Assembly: GCA_015680685.1 (NCBI GenBank)
Contig: MNCI01020473.1
Location: forward strand, 156,461 to 220,460
DNA length: 64,000 nt
Reading direction: 5' to 3'
Source of the DNA: Gnetum montanum
Lineage: Eukaryota > Streptophyta > Gnetopsida > Gnetales > Gnetaceae
Position 1 is the stretch's first letter. Each line of letters opens with the position of its first letter. Made by a program: the position numbers and the translations under genes. The notes below the pieces were generated by a model. It was given only the letters and a program-made list of their open reading frames with translations. It was not told where the DNA came from and made no database searches. This document shows, piece after piece, positions 58,340 to 64,000 of the stretch.

Positions 58340-58595
58340 ACATCACACTCGAACAAGGATGTTGTACAATTACAAACATCACACTACATGCATGCACTAG
58401 GGACAATAGAATGGGAAATTAATAATCTAGGAAAAATGTAACTAAAATTTGAAAACCAAACTATGTTCTAATCATGCACCTAAGTGTTGTATTTATAGGC
58501 TATCATGGAAGAGATGATATAGGATATCCAGCATTGCTTCTTGGTACCCAATATCGCATATCTGATATTGAGGCTAACAAAATTATAACTCATCA
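58340..58595 (-). repeat. 5' LTR of Element 3, distal part (U3)
   Basis: Resumes with ACATCACACTCGAACAAGG after Element 4 and ends TATAACTCATCA at 58595. TATA box complement TATTTATA at 58490-58497. U3 motifs GGTACCCAATATC and CTGATATTGAGGC lie at about 58540-58575. Confidence 0.88.
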
Positions 58596-60008
58596 TGAGC
58601 TATATTCAATTATTAAAAAGAATATTACAATAAGGTTCCATAACCCATAGAATATCCAAAATACTCAAACATTTTCAAACAATGCTATAGAGCATGAGGC
58701 TCTACAATCACCTAATAAAGAATCTCTCCCATTGCTTAGGACTAAGATCTTAACTCACAAGAAAGAACAAAAGTGCATAGGCCAATACATAAAAAAATTA
58801 ACCTTGGATCTACAACCATACATGCACTCACTCAATATGCTCTCTCATAGTCTTATCACATACATCAAGTCACCTCTCATGAGCTCTTTCCATAATATCT
58901 CATGAAGAAATACATTAATATTTATTGATAAAGAGAACACAAGAAACCTAGAAATCTTTCTCCAATTTAACTTTAGGATCTCATGCTATTTCTATCTTTT
59001 TCTCCATTGTTTTAGTTGTTTTTAAATTTGGAATAGTTAATTTTAGAAGCTTTCCCACTCATTTGAATCATTTATGATCTCCATGAGATGTATCATTATC
59101 AACCCTAACTTGTAGATTGGACATCTCACTTGGGTGTGAGTCATCTCTAGGGTAACTAAGATGTCCCCCTCATATATGGTACATCTTAGCTAGGATGTCT
59201 CCCAATCTATGGGATATATCAGCTAAAGATTGAGACATCTCACCTAAGACTTCTTTAACATAGTCTAAAAGCCTCCCTTAAATCCAAGACATCTCCTACA
59301 AAGTCTGCATACAACCTAGAGATCTCTCTAATCCACAACAAATCTTTCAAACCTTCCAAAACCAACAAAAACCATCTATAGGATAAAGGAAAGGGGATCT
59401 GAAGAGGTGTCCTTACACCATATGCTTCATCTTAAATCAAGAACTAATAAGTGCATTTTCACTTTTTGTTTTATAATTTTATAATTTTTAATGTTTTTTT
59501 ATTTCTTCAAAATTTTTCATTCTTAATACATTTTCCATTTCTTATTATTTTTCTTATTCTTTTTTTTTATTATTAAAAATCATTTACTTGATGTCTTTGA
59601 AAATATTTCCTATGTTTTTGTTAATAATATTTCTAGTCATGATGCAAAAATCAATATAATGTATTGGGTATTTATCTTATGTTATCAAGATATTAGGTTA
59701 ATAATTATGTAAAGCAATGAAGCCACATCATTTATCTCATCCCACCAATTTTTATAAATAAGAAGTATTTATCATGAAAGGAATATGGTTCTTCTCACAT
59801 AAAACTAACATTAACTCATGATCATTATGCCGCCAAGAAAAGGAGAAGGACTGAGGAATGGAAAAGGAAGTGGCAATAAGGAAACTTGCTAACTCTTTGC
59901 ACTTTCTCTATGGGTCATACTACTCCATGTGTTTATGTCATTATGCATGTTTTAATTTTTTATAAAAGCATGTTCTTGAATAGCTATTTCCTTGTCAAAT
60001 CACTCTAA
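58596..60008. other. No gene recognised; cluster of GACATCT motifs at 59.1-59.3 kb
   Basis: 59119-59300 contains at least six GACATCT/AGATGTC occurrences in both directions (ACATCTCAC, AGATGTCCCC, ACATCTTAG, GGATGTCTC, AGACATCTCACC, AGACATCTCC). This is comparable in density to the palindromic U3 arrays of Elements 2 and 4, but no TATA box or LTR boundary was found. 59450-59800 is AT-rich. The rest is unassigned. Confidence 0.4.
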
Positions 60009-61100
60009 AGATATGTTACCCATGCGTAAAGGTAATCCTTTGGTAAGGAAAGCATCATTACCATTTAATTAATTAATAAAAGAAAACTTATTTCTAGGGT
60101 AACACTAGAAAGACATGTTACCCATGCCTAAAGGTAGGCTACTTCTAGAAATTTCAAAGGTCTCTTAGACTAGTCTCATTATGTGACTAGTAAGACATGT
60201 TAAGCATGCCTAAAGATACTCCTCTAATGGGATTAGCATTGGCTATGATACTCGAAAGACATGGTATCCATGCCTAAAGATATCTCTCTAATCAATGGTC
60301 AAGTTTTCTCAAACTTTAACATTTAAGTAATTAATTAATCAAAAATGCTTTCTTGTTTTCTTTTGTTTAGTAGTAGTGTTTTTATATGGTTGTGGTGGTC
60401 CTATGATGGTAAGTTCAAGATGATGTGATGAGATGTCACTAGCAAAGGTATGGACTTGGTTTGAAATTTAGACATATAGGTATGATGATAATCTTAACCA
60501 CAATTAACACAAAAACCTATTGTGAACATGGTAAGGTAACTCACTTCCTTATCTCTACAATTCCTTTTCATCCATTCTTCACCTCATTGTTACATACAAT
60601 TATGTGTCTAATGGTGTTGTATAGTATAGTGTAGGATCCCAAGAAAGGTGGTTGTGTGTTGTTTGAAACAAAGGCATGATCCACATTTAAATTCTAATAT
60701 GTTGATGGACATCTATAGAAGTATTTATACAAGGACATTATGGTAGGAGCTTGCCTTGGGGACGACCCACTTTCATGACTTTTGTTGATCATGACTCTAA
60801 ATCAAAACTTCTCATCTTCAAGGACATCATGAGAAAAATTCTCTAAATTTATGCATGATTTTGAGACTACAGTTCATTAATTTCAATTAATTTTAATGTT
60901 TTTATATTGAAATTTCCTCCAAATTCAATATTTCTTTTCCATTTTTATACCTCGTGATTTTCAATATTCTAGTGCACATGTAATATCTTGTAAGGTCTTT
61001 GATTTTAGTTATTCAAAAACTTGTAAGCTTCTATAGTCAAGCTCATTTGTCATGAGGGCTAAGGATGTGGTTTTTGAAAAATTTTCTAACATCCCATTTT
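60009..61100 (+). repeat. Old plus-strand copy of the Athila-like non-coding module
   Basis: Four diverged copies of CATGTTACCCATGCCTAAAGGT (about 60009-60034, 60106-60139, 60186-60216, 60250-60282), then the hairpin block at about 60727-60782 (TTATACAAGGACATTATGG, CCTTGGGGACGACCCAC), then a TTGTCATGAGGGCTAAGG at 61046 matching TTAGTCATGGGGGCCCTAGC of Element 4. No LTR or protein motif adjoins it. 61101-62130 shows only AT-rich sequence. Confidence 0.55.
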
Positions 61101-62130
61101 TGAACATTATAGTAACTAAGGGTGTAGGGGACTCTCACCACTCCTTAATTTTTTAAATCTTATGTCTTATGTATTCTGAGCTCCATTTGAACATAAATAA
61201 TCTTTGATTTTATAGATTCATAAGTATCTACTTACGATTGTGTTTTAGACATTGTAAAATCTTAACTTAAGAATTAGTACTAGTGCCTTTTAACATTTCT
61301 TAAGTTCTTTTAATGGTTCCTTTTGGATCTCTTAAGGTAGTAGGTTTCTTCATTATTTGTTGTTGCTACATTGCTCTTGATTTCTCATTGTTGACTTCTT
61401 TAGTCTTATGAATTTCTCTTATCATCATTTCATCTTCTTTCCTATGCTCATATATAGTTTGGCTATTGTTTAATAGTTTTTCTAGCTTTCTTATTTTTAT
61501 ACATATATTGTTCTTTGCTAAACCCATCATAAACATTGGTTGAAAAACTAATGATTATATCTTCTTATGAATACATTATAACACTCCCCTTCATGAACTA
61601 GTTTGTTAAAAGTTTAATTCTAGATTATAGATTCATGAGCATAGATTTTTGGTATGAAATTTTCAAAATACTCTTTACATTATTTACATGTACCAGATAG
61701 GTTTCATAAGGTTTGGTATTTTTGTAATAAACTTTTTCTACCCTTCACTTACTGATTTATAATCACAATTTACTTTATGTATATTCATCCATATGTTTTC
61801 TCGATGTCATAAGGAAAAATGAAATATATTTTAGGGTGACACTTTCATATTGGATGGAATACTCCTAATGCTATACTTCATTCCTACTTTATTTAAAACT
61901 ATAGCTTCTGGATTTAGGCAAAGCTAAATTCATTCATTTTGTTAGTCAATCATCATTAGCACCTACCAACTACAAACATGGTAGATTTTGTAATTTCTAT
62001 TTTAATTAATTTTTAGAAGTTTTCATGTTGATTTTAAATCCTTGAAAATTTGAATGTACTAGAGATCAAATACATCACAAAGTGAGACAAACTTCTTTCC
62101 ATAATTGAACCTTATGTCACAACTAGGCAA

Positions 62131-62573
62131 ACTAGCTTAGATATATATGTGTGTGTGCATGTGTGTATATTAATTGGTCGAGATGATTTTAACCAAGCCC
62201 GACTACTAGATGAGGTAATAAGATAACTAAAAATGGAATCACTCATCCCTCCTATGTTTCTCTACCACTTAACCAATTTAGTTTTACACTCTTGGTCAAG
62301 TTTGTTCTATCTTTGTTTGTTCACGACATTTTTGAGCTATTATTTATGTAAGAGATTTATTTCTCAAAAACATCATGAACAAACAAAGATAGAACAAACT
62401 TGACCATGTGGATAAAACTAAATTGGGTAAGTGATACAAAAATAGAGGAGGGATGAGTGATTTCATTTTTAGTTATCTTATTACCTCATTCAGTAGTTGG
62501 GCTTGGTTAAAATCATCTTATTTAAAATCATATCAACCAATTGATATATATATATATATATATCTAAGCTAGT
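62131..62573. repeat. Foldback element / long imperfect palindrome (443 bp)
   Basis: The ends ACTAGCTTAGATATATAT (62131) and ATATATATCTAAGCTAGT (62573) are exact complements. The arms, each about 200 bp, stay alike inward (GATGATTTTAACCAAGCCC, GTAATAAGATAACTAAAAAT, TCACTCATCCCTCCT, AACTTGACCA-type blocks) to a loop near 62338-62360. Transcribed through, it would give a long hairpin RNA. It could be a MITE/foldback transposon; no clear target duplication was seen and there is no open frame. 62574-62876 holds nothing recognised. Confidence 0.8.
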
Positions 62574-62876
62574 GGAGCGGTTTCATAGGCAATGAGTAGA
62601 ATTTAATTATTTGTTAAAGTTTTTATGTTATCACTTATCATTATAAAGGACATATTTATAAATGTTTAAGTTGTTAAAATATTAATAGAACTATTTAAAT
62701 AACATCACTATTTGCATTCCAAATAATATATATAGAGTTGTAGAATAAGATTAAGAAAAAGAAAAAATACAATGATAAGTGTGAACTCAATATGCCTAAT
62801 TCTCCAATTGAGTAAAATGGACTTCCTATGCAATTCTACTATGGAGATGTTTAGCATATGAAATCTTTCTATATCT

Positions 62877-64000
62877 CTAGATAGAGAAAGAAGGATGAAT
62901 TTTCAAAAAATCAATGGCCTTGACTCTAGATAATGCAACAAACATTAGACCCATAACTTCTCTTGAACCAATGTCAATAGTAGCCTTATCTAGTGTCATT
63001 CCTTGAGATTCATGAATAGTCATGGCCCATGCCAACCGTAATGATAATTGACACGATGCTCCTCAAACTATAGGTATAATTGGCACATGTTGAGGATTTC
63101 CATTATCAAATGAACATCCGATGTAGGAGTTAAAATCAACAACAACATACAATGGTAATGCGTGTGGCTATTTACCTAGATGATACATAATACTGTGAAT
63201 TGTGCCAAGTGCACCATTCATCAATCCTACTTCAAGCCAAAGGTTAGCTATGAGCGCAACCCTTGCACTTTCACATATAAGCAGAGATCATTCAATATCA
63301 TTGTCGTCGTCATCTGAGATTTTGAATCCATGGGGATCTTTGTCTGCTACACACACAACAATGGGTCTCTACATTGTTTGCAACATCTTCTTGCTATGTG
63401 ATTGAACTTTATCCTTCATATCATATAAATGCATTGATTCTTCAGAACTGTTTGATCCAGTCGAAGTGGATGGAAGATTCATTTGAGCAGCTAAGAAATT
63501 ATAATCTTCATTAAAGCTTTTTCCTACTCTGATATTCATCACTACTTCCTTGAAACTTTGTTGTTGAGGGTCAATTCCATACTGACAATAAACTACATCT
63601 AAAATAGCAAAGGTATGAAATGCTTGCCAAAACCCTATAATATTTGGATTCCTGAATGCATAAGATGCAACATCAAGCACAGGAGGAAGTTGACGCAAAT
63701 CACCTATCAATATAAATGATCTTCCTACAAAAAATTCATTGTGATGCTTCGGAAAAATATCTCTTAGCTGTGTATCAATGCTTTGTAATAATATTCCTCC
63801 TAAAAAACTCATTTCATCAATTATTATATATCTTACTTGTGATAGTTGATGCTGTATACTTATCTTTACAAAGGAAGAGAGTTCTTCGTAGGCACCTATT
63901 CCAATGCTCAAACTAGAATGAACGGATGCTACATTAATGTTAAATGTTGTAGCTCCTATGGGTGCCATGATAAGTAAAGCATTATGTTCTTCATGGCAGT
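62877..64000 (-). pseudogene. PIF1-like DNA helicase, C-terminal two thirds, decayed
   Basis: Minus strand, one frame from the window edge to a TAG at 62877-62879. Visible superfamily 1 motifs: MAPIGATTFNI and SVHSSL (Ia; about 63968-63905), YIIIDEMSFLG (Walker B; about 63830), GDLRQLPPV (III; about 63700), VGLMNGALGTIHSI (about 63225-63185), LAWAMTIHESQGMTLDKA (V; about 63040) and LMFVALSRV (VI; about 62960). Walker A lies beyond the right edge. Four in-frame stops (TAG 63368, TGA near 63298, TAG near 63178, TGA near 63070) and no frameshift. PIF1 helicases act on DNA ends and replication forks; in plants such genes are often parts of Helitron transposons, but no Rep domain or Helitron terminus can be tested here. 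Confidence 0.85.

Larger units (their letters stand above)
39706..58595 (-). mobile_element. Element 3: non-autonomous Athila-like element with gag and ORF2, split by Element 4
   Basis: Minus-strand order: 5' LTR (58595-58340 plus 48466-47931), primer site, gag (about 47890-45490), non-coding module, internal promoter-like site, ORF2 (43505-40753), degraded polypurine tract, 3' LTR (40584-39706). The LTRs begin TGATGAG and end TGCCACTTATCA/CGTCACTTATCA. No pol genes are present, as in Element 2. Element 4 (48467-58339) sits inside its 5' LTR with an exact ACATC duplication, so Element 3 is the older. Flanks TTAGT and TGAGC do not match, so its own target duplication has decayed. Confidence 0.85.

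Noticed and set aside
39706-58595. Target-site duplication for Element 3
   Set aside because: Left flank TTAGT and right flank TGAGC do not match; element boundaries are supported by LTR ends and the primer site only.

Overview
The window looks like intergenic DNA from a large plant nuclear genome. It is AT-rich and filled with decayed, nested LTR retrotransposons, LINE scraps, a Ty1/copia remnant and a PIF1-type helicase remnant. No intact host gene is visible. The LTR divergence, the C-to-T/G-to-A style of nonsense decay and the crowding of old elements fit a slow-turnover genome such as a gymnosperm's. That assignment is an inference; nothing here identifies a species.

Layout. 1-3296: GC-richer 5' part of a minus-strand, apparently non-coding LTR element with a tRNA-iMet-type primer site. 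3.5-11.4 kb: Element 1, an Athila/Tat-like Ty3/gypsy element, plus duplicated flanking sequence that includes an empty-site copy. 11.4-17.6 kb: LINE scraps, a repeat carrying a tRNA-like (SINE-type) segment, an inverted LTR and the 3' end of another Athila-like element. 17.6-20.7 kb: Ty1/copia pol remnant. 20.7-29.2 kb: decayed coiled-coil sequence, a conserved non-coding module, a LINE scrap and a truncated LTR. 29.4-38.2 kb: Element 2, complete from LTR to LTR and nested in an older LTR. 38.5-39.6 kb: gag remnant of another gypsy lineage. 39.7-58.6 kb: Element 3 (minus strand), whose 5' LTR is split by Element 4 (48.5-58.3 kb, plus strand). 58.6-62.9 kb: another module copy and a 443-bp foldback. 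62.9-64 kb: PIF1-like helicase pseudogene running off the right edge.

Elements 1-4 share LTR ends TGATGA/TGATAA...TCATCA, a primer site complementary to tRNA-Asp, and a common Gag. Elements 1 and 4 carry pol with the Athila-type FM(D/E)(D/E)FS box. Elements 2 and 3 have no pol; instead they carry a second gene (ORF2: globular domain, acidic linker, long coiled coil, conserved C-terminal motif).

The most unusual signal is in Elements 2 and 3. Upstream of ORF2 each has an internal promoter-like site whose palindromic repeats match that element's own LTR U3. ORF2 then starts exactly at a splice-acceptor-like AG|ATGG, followed about 33 codons later by an amber stop at the equivalent place in both elements. 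A 55-nt RNA-hairpin candidate with compensatory changes lies about 310-320 bp upstream of the internal promoter. Together this suggests non-autonomous gag+ORF2 elements with a dedicated subgenomic ORF2 transcript, mobilised by pol from Element-4-like partners.
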